From assembly GCF_001718695.1 (NCBI RefSeq), contig NZ_CP013421.1, positions 992,001-1,056,000 on the forward strand: a DNA stretch of 64,000 bases, read 5' to 3'. This DNA is from Burkholderia ubonensis (GTDB lineage: Bacteria; Pseudomonadota; Gammaproteobacteria; Burkholderiales; Burkholderiaceae). A program made the translations under genes and the position numbers. This document shows positions 30,734-40,364 of the stretch, piece by piece. Position 1 is the first letter of the stretch. Each line of letters opens with the position of its first letter. The notes beneath the pieces were generated by a model. It saw only the letters and a program-made list of their open reading frames with translations, made no database searches and was not told the origin of the DNA.

Positions 30734-30882
30734 GCCCATCGGGCACACCCGAGCGTGTCGCCCGACGGGTTCCGAAAGAGTGTCGTTGGCATATCGTAAG
30801 AATGGCGGCGTCATCACGATGCGGCGGCTGTCGCACGCCTGCGCACGCCCGCGCACGCCGCCGCGCGGCGCGCCTGCCGCCC

Positions 30883-30898
30883 CGGCACGCTCCTTGCT
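30883..30898 (+). promoter_or_regulatory. sigma54 (-24/-12) promoter of pqqA
   Basis: CGGCACG-CTCC-TTGCT matches the TGGCACG-N4-TTGCW consensus at all but the first base, with GG-N10-GC spacing. The predicted leader is about 55 nt. Confidence 0.78.
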
Positions 30899-30963
30899 GA
30901 AGAGGAACCGGCCGCTCGATTGGCGCGGTTCTTCGACTCATCAACTGAACAAGGAGACACACC

Positions 30964-31038
30964 ATGCAGTGGACGACGCCGTCTTACACCGACCTGCGCT
31001 TCGGCTTCGAAATCACGATGTACATCGCCAACCGCTGA
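30964..31038 (+). CDS. pqqA: PQQ precursor peptide PqqA
   Basis: The 24-residue peptide (MQWTTP...) contains the E-I-T-M-Y motif, whose Glu and Tyr are cross-linked by PqqE and become the backbone of PQQ. It has an AAGGAG site and is followed by a strong hairpin before pqqB, as expected for the most abundant transcript of the operon. Confidence 0.96.
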   Translation: MQWTTPSYTDLRFGFEITMYIANR

Positions 31039-31052
31039 TCGCCGCGCGATGC

Positions 31053-31085
31053 GCTGCCCGCGTCGCCTTGCGCGGCGCGGGCAGC
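31053..31085 (+). terminator. attenuator hairpin between pqqA and pqqB
   Basis: Ten-bp arms (31053-31062 with 31076-31085) and a 13-base loop lie between the pqqA stop and pqqB. There is no T-run; partial termination or RNA stabilisation would raise pqqA over the enzymes. Confidence 0.6.
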
Positions 31086-31102
31086 CTCGGGAGCAGACGC
31101 CC

Positions 31103-32026
31103 ATGAAGATCAAGATACTCGGCTCGGGGGCCGGCGGCGGCCTGCCGCAATGGAACTGCAACTGCGCGAACTGCCGCCGCGCGCGCAACGGCGCCGGCGA
31201 CGTGGTGCCGCGCACGCAGTCGTCGATCGCGGTCAGCGACGACGGCATCGACTGGGTCCTCGTCAACGCGTCGCCCGACCTCCTTTCCCAGTTGCGCGCG
31301 AATCCGGACCTGCAGCCGGCGCGCGCGATCCGCGACAGCGGCATTGCCGCCGTCGTGCTGTGCGATGCCCAGATCGACCACGTGACGGGCCTCGTGATGC
31401 TGCGCGAGCGTTCGACGCCGCTGCCGCTTTACGCGACCGCGCCGGTGCTCGACGACCTGTCGACCGGGTTGCCGCTCGTGCCGCTGCTCGGCCATTACTG
31501 CGGCGTCGACGTGCACACGATCGCGCTCGGCGAGCCGTTCGCGATCGCCGGCGCACCCGGCCTTCGCTTCACCGCGCTGCCGGTCGACAGCAAGGCGCCG
31601 CCTTATTCGCCGCATCGCGCAGCCAGCGTGCCGGGCGACAACATCGCATTGCTGATTCAGGACACGGCCACCGGCCGCCAGGCGTTCTATGCGCCGGGGC
31701 TCGCGGCCGTCACCGACGACGTGCGCGCGGCGATGCGCGATGCCGACCTCGTGCTGGTGGACGGCACGTTCTGGACCGGCGCCGAGATGATCGATCTCGG
31801 CCTGTCGAGCAAGCACGCGGCCGACATGGGGCATCTCGCGCAGTGCGCGGAACACGGGCAGCCCGGCATGATCGACTGGCTCGACGCGCTGCCCGCGCGC
31901 ACGCGCAAGGTGCTCACGCACATCAACAACACGAACCCGATTCTCGACCCGCATTCCGCCGAGCACGCGCGCCTGCGCGCGCATGGCATCGACGTCGCGC
32001 ACGACGGCATGCAATTCCAGGTATGA
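31103..32026 (+). CDS. pqqB: PQQ biosynthesis protein PqqB
   Basis: A 307-residue metallo-beta-lactamase-fold protein starting with [19 protein letters not shown] and carrying the zinc site CNCANC near the N-terminus plus the QIDHVTG metal motif. PqqB acts as a hydroxylase or supplies intermediate during conversion of the cross-linked Glu-Tyr to the PqqC substrate. The stop overlaps the pqqC start (ATGA), so the two are translationally coupled. Confidence 0.96.
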   Translation: MKIKILGSGAGGGLPQWNCNCANCRRARNGAGDVVPRTQSSIAVSDDGIDWVLVNASPDLLSQLRANPDLQPARAIRDSGIAAVVLCDAQIDHVTGLVMLRERSTPLPLYATAPVLDDLSTGLPLVPLLGHYCGVDVHTIALGEPFAIAGAPGLRFTALPVDSKAPPYSPHRAASVPGDNIALLIQDTATGRQAFYAPGLAAVTDDVRAAMRDADLVLVDGTFWTGAEMIDLGLSSKHAADMGHLAQCAEHGQPGMIDWLDALPARTRKVLTHINNTNPILDPHSAEHARLRAHGIDVAHDGMQFQV

Positions 32027-32748
32027 CGATGAACGCACCGATCCCCGCTACGGCGTTGCACGCGACGCCCTGGACCGCGGCCGAATTCGAATCGCGGCTG
32101 CGCGCGCTCGAATCGCGCTATCACATCCACCATCCGTTCAACCGGCGGCTCAACAGCGGCGCGTGCTCGCCCGCGCAGATCCGCGGCTGGGTCGCGAACC
32201 GCTTCTACTACCAGATCAACATCCCGCTCAAGGATGCGGCGATCCTGTCGAACTGCCCGGACCGCGACACGCGGCGCCGGTGGCTCCAGCGGCTGATCGA
32301 CCACGACGGCAACGGCGACAACGAAGGCGGCATCGAGGCGTGGGTGCGGTTCGGCGAGGCATGCGGACTCGATCGCGCCGAGCTGTGGTCGCTCGAGCAC
32401 GTGCTGCCCGGCGTGCGCTTCGCGGTCGACGCGTACGTGAATTTCGCGCGGCGCGCGCCGTGGCAGGAAGCCGTGTGCTCGTCGCTGACGGAGATGTTCG
32501 CGCCGCAGATCCATCTCGACCGGCTCGCGGGCTGGCCGTCGCATTACCCGTGGATCGAGCCGGACGGGCTGCATTACTTCCGCAGCCGCGTGCCGCTCGC
32601 GCAGCGCGACGTCGAGCACGGGCTCGCGGTCACGCTGCAGCATTTCACGACGCCGCAAGCGCAGCAGCGCGCGCTCGGCATCCTGCAATTCAAGCTGGAC
32701 ATTCTCTGGTCGATCCTCGACGCGGTCGAAAAGGCTTATCCCCTATGA
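32023..32748 (+). CDS. pqqC: pyrroloquinoline-quinone synthase PqqC
   Basis: A 241-residue all-helical protein with the PqqC signatures [39 protein letters not shown] and the active-site [13 protein letters not shown] segment. It catalyses the last step, ring closure and an eight-electron oxidation to PQQ without a metal. The start ATG at 32023 overlaps the pqqB stop by four bases; ATG at 32029 is a possible alternative. It overlaps pqqD by four bases. Confidence 0.97.
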   Translation: MTMNAPIPATALHATPWTAAEFESRLRALESRYHIHHPFNRRLNSGACSPAQIRGWVANRFYYQINIPLKDAAILSNCPDRDTRRRWLQRLIDHDGNGDNEGGIEAWVRFGEACGLDRAELWSLEHVLPGVRFAVDAYVNFARRAPWQEAVCSSLTEMFAPQIHLDRLAGWPSHYPWIEPDGLHYFRSRVPLAQRDVEHGLAVTLQHFTTPQAQQRALGILQFKLDILWSILDAVEKAYPL

Positions 32749-33026
32749 ACGCCATCGATGCCGCCAGCGGCGTGCCGCTGCGCCCCTGCCTGAGGGGCAT
32801 GTACCGCCTGCAGTGGGAGGTGGCCCAGGATGCCTACGTGCTCCTCTATCCGGAAGGGATGGTCAAGCTCAACCCGAGCGCGGGTGAGATCCTCGCGCGC
32901 TGCGACGGCACGCGCGAGCTGGACGACATCATCGGCGAACTCGAGCAGCTGTTCAGCCAGTCCGACCTCGCCGCCGACGTGTACCGCTTCCTCGATCATG
33001 CGCGGCTGCGCGGCTGGCTCGACTGA
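32745..33026 (+). CDS. pqqD: PQQ biosynthesis peptide chaperone PqqD
   Basis: A 93-residue RRE-fold protein with [20 protein letters not shown] and [14 protein letters not shown]. PqqD binds PqqA and presents it to PqqE. It starts in an ATGA overlap with pqqC and ends one base before the pqqE start, fitting a stoichiometric PqqD-PqqE pair. Confidence 0.96.
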   Translation: MNAIDAASGVPLRPCLRGMYRLQWEVAQDAYVLLYPEGMVKLNPSAGEILARCDGTRELDDIIGELEQLFSQSDLAADVYRFLDHARLRGWLD

Positions 33027-33027
33027 C

Positions 33028-34146
33028 ATGACGCCCGACCCTTCCCGTCCGTCCGCGCCGCTGTGGCTGCTCGCGGAGCTCACGTACCGCTGCCCGCTGC
33101 ATTGCGCGTTCTGCTACAACCCGGTCGACTTCGCGACGCACGGCCCGGAGCTCGACACCGATGCGTGGCGCACGGTGATCAGTGATGCGCGCGCGCTCGG
33201 CGCCGCGCAGATCGGCTTCTCGGGCGGCGAGCCGCTGCAGCGCGGCGACCTCGAAACGCTCGTCGCGCATGCGCGCGGGCTCGGCTTCTACACGAACCTG
33301 ATCACGTCGGGCATCGGCTTGAACGCGGCGCGCATCGAGCGGCTCAAGTCCGCCGGGCTCGACCACATCCAGCTGTCGCTGCAGGATTCGACGCGCGAGC
33401 TGAACGATTTCCTGACCAGCACGCGCACGTTCGAGCTGAAGCGCGGCGTCGCGCGGCTCGTCAAGGCGCATGGCTATCCGATGGTGCTCAACTGCGTGCT
33501 GCATCGCTACAACCTGCCGCACGTGGGCCAGATCATCGAGATGGCGCTCGATCTCGGCGCCGATTACCTGGAGCTGGCGAACACCCAGTACTACGGCTGG
33601 GCGATGCTCAACCGCGACCAGCTGATGCCGACCGCCGAGCAGCTGCGCGACGCGGAGGAGACGGTCAACCGCTATCGCGAGCGCATCGGCGAGCGTTGCC
33701 GGATCCTGTTCGTCGTGCCCGACTATTTCGAGCAGCGCCCGAAGACATGCATGAACGGCTGGGGCTCGGTGTTCCTCGGCGTCGCGCCGGACGGCGCCGC
33801 GCTGCCGTGTCATGCCGCGCGCTCGCTGCCGGGGCTCGCGCTGCCGAACGTGCGCGACCGGTCGTTGAAGGAGATCTGGTACGACAGCGACGCGTTCAAC
33901 GCGTTTCGCGGCGACGGCTGGATGCGCGAGCCGTGCCGCACCTGCGACGAGCGTCACGCCGATCACGGCGGCTGCCGATGCCAGGCGTACCTGCTGACGG
34001 GCGATCCGGCCGAGGCCGATCCGGTGTGCTCGAAATCGGCCCATCACGGCCGGGTCGAACAGGCCGTGCAGTTCGCCCGCCGCGAGCAGCGGCAGGACGA
34101 GCGTCCGCTGGTGTTTCGCAGCACGGCGAATTCGCTCGGGCTGTAA
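33028..34146 (+). CDS. pqqE: radical SAM PqqA peptide cyclase PqqE
   Basis: A 372-residue radical SAM enzyme. C22, C26 and C29 (CPLHCAFC) hold the SAM-binding [4Fe-4S] cluster; FSGGEP follows. The C-terminal SPASM region has cysteines in KTCMNGWGS, LPCHAARS and EPCRTCDERHADHGGC for auxiliary clusters. It forms the Glu-Tyr carbon-carbon bond of PqqA, the first step. It is the last gene of pqqABCDE; no pqqF protease gene is in the window. Confidence 0.97.
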   Translation: MTPDPSRPSAPLWLLAELTYRCPLHCAFCYNPVDFATHGPELDTDAWRTVISDARALGAAQIGFSGGEPLQRGDLETLVAHARGLGFYTNLITSGIGLNAARIERLKSAGLDHIQLSLQDSTRELNDFLTSTRTFELKRGVARLVKAHGYPMVLNCVLHRYNLPHVGQIIEMALDLGADYLELANTQYYGWAMLNRDQLMPTAEQLRDAEETVNRYRERIGERCRILFVVPDYFEQRPKTCMNGWGSVFLGVAPDGAALPCHAARSLPGLALPNVRDRSLKEIWYDSDAFNAFRGDGWMREPCRTCDERHADHGGCRCQAYLLTGDPAEADPVCSKSAHHGRVEQAVQFARREQRQDERPLVFRSTANSLGL

Positions 34147-34153
34147 CGCCGAC

Positions 34154-34174
34154 CGCGGGCCGGCACGGCCCGCG
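34154..34174. terminator. bidirectional terminator-like hairpin between pqqE and topoisomerase gene
   Basis: An 8-bp perfect GC stem with a five-base loop sits in the 40-bp gap between the two convergent genes. Confidence 0.45.
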
Positions 34175-34186
34175 TCACTTCCCGCG

Positions 34187-35311
34187 TCACTTTTTCTGCG
34201 GCCGGGCCGAGCGGCGCTCGGCCTGCTCGAGCAATGCGACGAACGCCGCTTCGTCCGCGCGCAGCCCTCGCGGCTTGCGCGTCACCTCGAACGTGTCGAG
34301 CAGGCCGGCCTCGAACGTGTCGAGCACCACCGGATGGATGTAGCAACGCCGGCACACCGCCGGCGTGTTGCGCAGGATGCCGGCGACGGCCCGCACCGTC
34401 TCGACGATCTGCTTGCGCGCCTGCGTGACGCTCTCGTGCGGGATGCGCCTGAGCAGCGCCAGCGCCTGCACGCTGCCGGCCCAGGTCCGGTAGTCCTTCG
34501 CGGTGAACTCCGCGCCCGCCGCTTCGCGCAGGTAGTCGTTCACGTCGGACGAGCCGACCGAATGGCGCGCGCCGTCGTCGTCCACATACTGGAACAGCTC
34601 GTGCCCCGGCAGCTCCGCGCAGCGTCGCACGATGCGGCCCACGCGCGCGTCCTCCACCGTCACGTCGTGCTCGATGCCGCTCTTGCCGGTGAAGCGCAGC
34701 CGCACCTGTCCGGGCCGGATCGTCACGTGGCGCTTGCGCAGCGTCGTCAGCCCGAACGACGCGTTCTCGCGTGCGTATTCGGTGTTGCCGATCCGCGCCA
34801 GCGTGGTGTCGAGCAGGCGGACGATGGTCGCGACTATCTTGTCGCGCGGCATTCCCGGCAGCGCGAGGTCGCGCGCGACACGCGCGCGGATCCGCGGCAG
34901 CGCAGCCGCGAAGGCGGCCATCCGCGCGTACTTGTTCGCGTCGCGCGTCTCGCGCCACAGCGGGTGATAGCGGTACTGCTTGCGCCCGCGCGCGTCGCGG
35001 CGCGTGGCCTGCAGATGGCCGCGCCGGTCCATGCAGATCCACACGTCGGTGTACGCGGGCGGAATCGCCAGCGCGTTGATGCGCGCGATTTCGTCGGGGT
35101 CGCGGATGCGCTGGCCGTCCTGTCCGTAATACGCGAAGCCGTTGCGCACGCGCCGGCGCGTATAGCCGGGATGCCGGTCGTCGACGTGGCGCAGCGCGGC
35201 GTCCACCCACGCGCCGCCGTTCGAGCGGGACGGGCGCTTCGTCATGCTGCAGCGCGGCAGGCGGCGGCCGGGGGCCGCGCGCTGCGATTCCGGTTCGCGT
35301 CCGGCACGCAT
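34187..35311 (-). CDS. type IB DNA topoisomerase
   Basis: A 374-residue, basic protein of the bacterial/poxvirus-like topoisomerase IB family. Catalytic elements seen are the RKQYRYHP segment, TTLRKRHVTI, the Arg/Lys in KDYRTWAGS and the active Tyr in CYIHP (Tyr324). It relaxes supercoils by a 3'-phosphotyrosine nick. The ATG at 35311 is supported by an AAGGAG site; MTKR at 35245 is the alternative. It is on the opposite strand from pqqE and unrelated to it. Confidence 0.9.
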   Translation of the reverse strand: MRAGREPESQRAAPGRRLPRCSMTKRPSRSNGGAWVDAALRHVDDRHPGYTRRRVRNGFAYYGQDGQRIRDPDEIARINALAIPPAYTDVWICMDRRGHLQATRRDARGRKQYRYHPLWRETRDANKYARMAAFAAALPRIRARVARDLALPGMPRDKIVATIVRLLDTTLARIGNTEYARENASFGLTTLRKRHVTIRPGQVRLRFTGKSGIEHDVTVEDARVGRIVRRCAELPGHELFQYVDDDGARHSVGSSDVNDYLREAAGAEFTAKDYRTWAGSVQALALLRRIPHESVTQARKQIVETVRAVAGILRNTPAVCRRCYIHPVVLDTFEAGLLDTFEVTRKPRGLRADEAAFVALLEQAERRSARPQKK

Positions 35312-35455
35312 CGCGGTTCTCCTTGTCTTGAACGAGCCCGAGCGCCGGAGCAAGTTGCGTGCGCCGCCGTCGCCGGCGCCGCTCCAGGGCCGATTGCACG
35401 GCCTGCGGCACGGCTCGCGGTGGCGCGCGCCGCGGATCAGTGTTTATACGTATGC

Positions 35456-35469
35456 CGATATCGATATCG
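35456..35469. promoter_or_regulatory. 14-bp palindrome upstream of sugar ABC operon
   Basis: CGATATCGATATCG is a perfect palindrome about 170 bp before the binding-protein gene, next to a second short palindrome ATACGTAT (35446-35453) and AT-rich promoter-like DNA. A regulator site is possible; the regulator is not encoded next to it. Nothing else was seen in the 327-bp gap 35312-35638. Confidence 0.3.
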
Positions 35470-35638
35470 CCTCAATCCAATATTTCATTGGAAGGTTATC
35501 GGACTTGCTCCTAGACTGATCCGGGGCGTGCATACCGGGCCGGCCGCACGCGCCGGCCGGTTCGGCCCCGAACCGCGCTCGCGCCAAGCAGAAACAGAAC
35601 AGCGCCGCGGCATACAACGACATCATCGGAGACGGACC

Positions 35639-36601
35639 ATGACATTCATCAGGAAGCTGGCGGCCGCAGCGGTCGTCGCCGCGGCGACGGTCCTCGCGCC
35701 GGGCGCGTTCGCGCAGCAAAAGCCGATCACGCTCGGGTTCTCGCAGGTCGGCGCGGAGAGCGCGTGGCGCACCGCGAACACCGTGTCGGTGAAGGGCGCG
35801 GCGAAGGACGCCAGCATCAACCTGAAGTTCTCGGACGCGCAGCAGAAGCAGGAGAACCAGATCCGCGCGATCCGCTCGTTCATCGCGCAGAAGGTCGACG
35901 TGATCGCGTTCTCGCCGGTCGTCGAATCGGGCTGGGAGCCCGTGCTGACCGAAGCGAAGGCCGCGCACATCCCGGTGATCCTGACCGACCGCGCGGTCGA
36001 CGTGAAGGACCCGTCGCTGTACGTGACGATGATCGGTTCGGACTTCCTCGAGGAAGGGCGGCGCGCGGGGCACTGGCTGGAAGAGCGCTACAGGAACGAC
36101 GCGGGCCCGGTCAACATCGTCGAGCTGCAGGGCACGGTCGGCTCGGCGCCGGCCAACGATCGCCGCGCGGGCCTGCTCGAAGTGATCAAAAGCAATCCGA
36201 AATTCAAGGTGATCGCGTCGCAGAGCGGCGACTTCACGCTCGCCGGCGGCAAGCAGGTGATGGAAGCGTTCGCGAAGACCTACGGCAAGCAGATCAACGT
36301 CGTCTACGCGCACAACGACGACATGGCGCTCGGCGCGATCCAGGCGATGGAGGAAGCGGGGATCAAGCCCGGCAAGGACGTGAGCGTCGTGTCGTTCGAT
36401 GCGACGAAGGGCGGCTTCCAGGCGATGGTCGCCGGCAAGATCAACGTCGACGTCGAATGCAGTCCGCTGCTCGGCCCCCAACTGATGAGCGCAGTGAAGG
36501 ACGTCGTCGCCGGCAAGCCGCTGCCCAAGCGGATCGTGACGAACGAGACGGTGTTCCCGATGAACGTCGCGGCGCAGGTGCTGCCGACCCGCAAGTACTG
36601 A
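35639..36601 (+). CDS. ytfQ: sugar ABC transporter substrate-binding protein (YtfQ-like)
   Basis: A 320-residue periplasmic-binding protein of the PBP1/RbsB-type fold, with a signal peptide cleaved near AFAQ. Blocks such as ITLGFSQVGAESAWRTAN, QENQIRAIRSFIAQKVDVIAFSPV and VVYAHNDDMALGAIQAMEEAG match YtfQ, which binds galactofuranose in E. coli. A GGAGACGG site precedes the ATG at 35639. Ligand identity is inferred from family and from the operon order. Confidence 0.9.
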   Translation: MTFIRKLAAAAVVAAATVLAPGAFAQQKPITLGFSQVGAESAWRTANTVSVKGAAKDASINLKFSDAQQKQENQIRAIRSFIAQKVDVIAFSPVVESGWEPVLTEAKAAHIPVILTDRAVDVKDPSLYVTMIGSDFLEEGRRAGHWLEERYRNDAGPVNIVELQGTVGSAPANDRRAGLLEVIKSNPKFKVIASQSGDFTLAGGKQVMEAFAKTYGKQINVVYAHNDDMALGAIQAMEEAGIKPGKDVSVVSFDATKGGFQAMVAGKINVDVECSPLLGPQLMSAVKDVVAGKPLPKRIVTNETVFPMNVAAQVLPTRKY

Positions 36602-36627
36602 TTGGCAACCGCTTCGAGGGAGGGTTC

Positions 36628-38142
36628 ATGACGCATCCGCCGGTGGTCGAGATGATCGGCATCGACAAGGCGTTTCCGGGCGTTCGCGCGCTGCAGCGTG
36701 TGAGCTTCCGGCTGTTTCCGGGCGAGATTCACGCGCTGATGGGCCAGAACGGCGCGGGCAAGTCGACGCTGATCAACGTGCTCACCGGCGTGCATGCGCA
36801 CGACGCGGGCGAGATTCGCGTCGGCGGCCGGCCCGTGCGTTTCGCCGCGCCGCGCGAAGCCGAGGCGGCCGGCATCCAGACGCTCTACCAGGAAGTGAAC
36901 CTGTGCGCGAACCTGTCGGTCGCCGAGAACATCTTCGCGGGCCGGCAGCCGATGCGGCGCGGCGCGATCGACTGGAAAGCGATCCATGCGCGCTCGCGCG
37001 CGGCGCTCGCCGAACTCGACCTGTCGCTCGACGTCACGCGCTCGCTCGACGCGTATCCGATCGCCGTGCAGCAGATGGTCGCGATCGCACGCGCGGTGTC
37101 CGTCGACGCGCGCGTGCTGATTCTCGACGAGCCGACGTCGAGCCTCGACGACGGCGAGGTCGCGCGGCTGTTCGACGTGCTGCGCCGGCTGAAGGCGTCG
37201 GGCATCGCGATCCTGTTCGTCACGCACTTTCTTGAACAGACCTATGCGGTGTCCGACCGGATCACCGTGATGCGCAACGGCGAGCGCGAAGGCGAGTACC
37301 TGGCGCGCGACCTGCCGGTCGACGCGCTGGTCGCGAAGATGACCGGCCGCGAACGGATGTCCGACACGCTGCAGGCGGGGGCGGCGGCCGTCGTTCCCGC
37401 CGCCGGCGCGGCCGCGCCGTTCCTGTCGATGCAGCGGGTCGGCCGGCGCGGGATGATGAGCGCGCTCGATCTCGACGTGCGGCCCGGCGAGATCGTCGGG
37501 CTCGCCGGGCTGCTCGGCTCGGGGCGCACCGAAACCGCGCGGCTCGCGTTCGCCGCGGAGCGCACGGATACCGGCGCGATCGAGATCGACGGTGCGCGCA
37601 CGCGGCTGGCTTCGCCGCACGACGCGGTCCGGCACGGGATCGCGTACTGCCCGGAAGACCGCAAGAAGGAGGGGATCGTCGCCGCGCTGTCGATCCGCGA
37701 GAACATCGTCCTCGCGCTGCAGGCGCGGCGTGGCTGGTGGAGGCTGATCGGGCGCGCGCGCCAGCGCGAGATCGCCGACACGTATATCGCGCGGCTCGGC
37801 ATCAAGGCGCGCGACGCGGAGCAGCCGATCGGCCTGCTGTCGGGCGGCAACCAGCAGAAGGTGCTGCTCGCGCGCTGGCTCGCGACGGCCCCGAAGCTGC
37901 TGATCCTCGACGAGCCGACGCGCGGCATCGACGTCGCCGCGAAATTCGACATCATGGAGCGCGTGCTCGCACTGTGCGCGCAAGGGCTCGCGATCCTGTT
38001 CATCTCGTCGGAGATCGGCGAGGTGGTGCGCGTGAGCCATCGGATCGCGGTGCTGCGCGACAGGCGCAAGGTGGCGGAATTGACCGGCGCCGACGCGTCC
38101 GAGGAGCAGGTTTACCGGCTGATCGCGGGAGGCCGGTCATGA
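36628..38142 (+). CDS. ytfR: sugar ABC transporter ATP-binding protein (YtfR-like)
   Basis: A 504-residue tandem ATPase. The first domain has Walker A GQNGAGKST and Walker B LILDEPTSSL; the second has a degenerate P-loop (GLLGSGRTE) with LSGGNQQK and LLILDEPTRG. This two-domain layout is typical of monosaccharide importers of the CUT2 family. It drives the permeases encoded next; it overlaps the following gene by four bases. Confidence 0.93.
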   Translation: MTHPPVVEMIGIDKAFPGVRALQRVSFRLFPGEIHALMGQNGAGKSTLINVLTGVHAHDAGEIRVGGRPVRFAAPREAEAAGIQTLYQEVNLCANLSVAENIFAGRQPMRRGAIDWKAIHARSRAALAELDLSLDVTRSLDAYPIAVQQMVAIARAVSVDARVLILDEPTSSLDDGEVARLFDVLRRLKASGIAILFVTHFLEQTYAVSDRITVMRNGEREGEYLARDLPVDALVAKMTGRERMSDTLQAGAAAVVPAAGAAAPFLSMQRVGRRGMMSALDLDVRPGEIVGLAGLLGSGRTETARLAFAAERTDTGAIEIDGARTRLASPHDAVRHGIAYCPEDRKKEGIVAALSIRENIVLALQARRGWWRLIGRARQREIADTYIARLGIKARDAEQPIGLLSGGNQQKVLLARWLATAPKLLILDEPTRGIDVAAKFDIMERVLALCAQGLAILFISSEIGEVVRVSHRIAVLRDRRKVAELTGADASEEQVYRLIAGGRS

Positions 38143-39179
38143 CGCGGGTGCGCACGCTGTTTCGTCATCCGCTTGCGTGGCCGGTGCTGACGCTCGCGCT
38201 GCTGTTCGCGCTCGACGTCGCGCATCGTCCCGGATTCCTGTCGATCGCGCTGCTCGACGGCCACCTGTTCGGCGCGCCGGTCGACATCCTGAACCGCGCG
38301 GCGCCGCTCGTGATCGTGTCGCTCGGGATGACGCTCGTGATCGCGACGCGCGGGATCGACATTTCCGTCGGCGCGACCGTCGCGATCGCCGGCGCGGCTG
38401 CGGCGATCGTGCTCGAAGCCGATCCGTCGCAGGTCGGCGCGGCGCTGGCCGCCGCGCTCGGCGTCGGGCTGCTGGCGGGCGCGTGGAACGGCCTGCTCGT
38501 CGCGTTCGTCGGGATGCAGCCGATCATCGCGACGCTGATCCTGATGGTGGCCGGCCGCGGCGTCGCGCAACTGCTGACGGGCGGCCAGATCATCCCGATC
38601 GGCGCGCCCGGCTACCTCGCGCTCGGCGGCGGCTATCTCGCGACCGTGCCATGTTCGGTGTGGATCGCGCTCGCGACGATCGCCGCGACCGCGCTGCTGG
38701 TGAACCGCACGGCGCTCGGGCTGTTCATTCGCGCGATCGGCGTGAACCCGGTCGCGACGCGGCTCGTCGGGCTGCGCTCGGGCGCGGTCGTGTTCGGCGT
38801 GTATCTGTGCTCCGGCGTGATGTCGGCGCTCGCCGGCATCCTCGCGAGCTCGAACGTGCGCAGCGCCGACGGCAACAACGCGGGGCTGCTGCTCGAACTC
38901 GACGCGATCCTCGCGGTGACGCTCGGCGGCACGTCGCTGCTCGGCGGCCGCTTCAGCCTCGCCGGCTCCGTGCTCGGCGCGCTGATCATCCAGACGCTCA
39001 CCTATACGACCTATTCGATCGGCGTGCCGCCGGAGGCGACGCTGGTCGTCAAGGCGGTCGTCGTGATCGTCGTGACGCTGATCCAGTCCGACGCGGCGCG
39101 TGCGCTCGTGGTTCGCCACGCGTCGCGGCTGCTGCCTTTCGCGCGTTCGCGCGCCACCCACGGAGCAACGCCCCGATGA
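38139..39179 (+). CDS. ytfT: sugar ABC transporter permease (YtfT-like)
   Basis: A 346-residue membrane protein with about 8-10 hydrophobic segments and the CUT2 permease signatures LGMTLVIATRGIDISVG, RAIGVNPVATRLVGL and GGTSLLGG. The ATG overlaps the ytfR stop (ATGA). With YjfF it forms the heterodimeric channel. Confidence 0.92.
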   Translation: MTRVRTLFRHPLAWPVLTLALLFALDVAHRPGFLSIALLDGHLFGAPVDILNRAAPLVIVSLGMTLVIATRGIDISVGATVAIAGAAAAIVLEADPSQVGAALAAALGVGLLAGAWNGLLVAFVGMQPIIATLILMVAGRGVAQLLTGGQIIPIGAPGYLALGGGYLATVPCSVWIALATIAATALLVNRTALGLFIRAIGVNPVATRLVGLRSGAVVFGVYLCSGVMSALAGILASSNVRSADGNNAGLLLELDAILAVTLGGTSLLGGRFSLAGSVLGALIIQTLTYTTYSIGVPPEATLVVKAVVVIVVTLIQSDAARALVVRHASRLLPFARSRATHGATPR

Positions 39180-40264
39180 CCCGATTCCTTGGCCGGCTCG
39201 CCGATCCGCGCACGCTGCCGATCGTCGTGACGATCGTGCTGTTCGCCGCGCTGTTCGGCTTCGGGTCCGTGATGTACACGGGATTCTTCTCGATGCAGGT
39301 ACTGACCGGCCTGCTCGTCGACAACGCGTTCCTGCTGATCGTCGCGATCGGGATGACGTTCGTGATCGTGTCGGGCGGCATCGACCTGTCGGTGGGCTCG
39401 GTCGTCGCGCTGACGACGATCTTCTGCGCGGTCGGCGCCGAGCGGCTGCACTGGCCCGTGTGGGTCATCGTGCCGCTCGTGCTCGCGTTCGGCGCGTTGT
39501 ACGGCGCGGCGATGGGCGCGCTGATCCACACCTTCCGGCTGCAGCCGTTCATCGTCACGCTGGCCGGGATGTTTCTCGCGCGCGGCGCGTGCTTCCTGAT
39601 CACGACGCAATCGATCACGATCAACGAGCCGGCGTTTCATGCGATCGCGGGCATCAGCGTGCCGGTCGGCGGCGGCACGTTGAGCGCGGGCGCGCTGGTT
39701 GCGCTCGCAACATTGGCCGTCGCGATCTACGTCGCGCATTTCACGCGTTTCGGCCGCAACGTCTATGCGATCGGCGGCAACGAGCGCTCGGCGCTGCTGA
39801 TGGGGCTGCCGGTCGCGCGCACGAAGATCGGCGTCTATGCGCTGAGCGGGCTGTGCTCCGCGCTCGGCGGCGTGGTGTTCACGCTGTACGTGCTGTCCGG
39901 CTACGGGCTGCAGGCGCAGGGGATGGAGCTCGACGCGATCGCCGCGACCGTGATCGGCGGCACGCTGCTCACCGGCGGCGTGGGCTACGTGATCGGCTCG
40001 GTGTTCGGCGTCGGCATCCTCGGCACGATCCAGGTGCTGATCACGTTCGACGGCACGCTGAGCTCGTGGTGGACGCGGATCGTGATCGGCGCGCTGCTGT
40101 GCGTGTTCTGCGTGCTGCAGCGGGTCATCGAGCGGCACGCGGCGCGGCGGCGCACGGGCGGCACGGGGCTCGATCCGAAGCGCGCGACGCGGGAAACCGC
40201 TCGGCCCGCGGCCGCTGCGCCGGGCGACGACGCGGCGCTGGTGTCGACGATGCCGCGGTTGTAG
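39176..40264 (+). CDS. yjfF: sugar ABC transporter permease (YjfF-like)
   Basis: A 362-residue permease with GMTFVIVSGGIDLSVGSV, YAIGGNERSALLMGLPV and GGTLLTGGVGYVIGS, and the CUT2 membrane topology. It starts in an ATGA overlap with ytfT, so all four genes form one operon. The C-terminal 50 residues are a polar, Ala/Arg-rich cytoplasmic tail not typical of the E. coli protein. Confidence 0.92.
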   Translation: MTRFLGRLADPRTLPIVVTIVLFAALFGFGSVMYTGFFSMQVLTGLLVDNAFLLIVAIGMTFVIVSGGIDLSVGSVVALTTIFCAVGAERLHWPVWVIVPLVLAFGALYGAAMGALIHTFRLQPFIVTLAGMFLARGACFLITTQSITINEPAFHAIAGISVPVGGGTLSAGALVALATLAVAIYVAHFTRFGRNVYAIGGNERSALLMGLPVARTKIGVYALSGLCSALGGVVFTLYVLSGYGLQAQGMELDAIAATVIGGTLLTGGVGYVIGSVFGVGILGTIQVLITFDGTLSSWWTRIVIGALLCVFCVLQRVIERHAARRRTGGTGLDPKRATRETARPAAAAPGDDAALVSTMPRL

Positions 40265-40364
40265 CGTGAGGGCGGTGCGGGCCATGCGGCGGCGCGGGGT
40301 GCATGCGTGGCGCGCTGGCCTCGCACCGCACACCGCCCGACGACGGCCTGCGCGCATACCGCGA

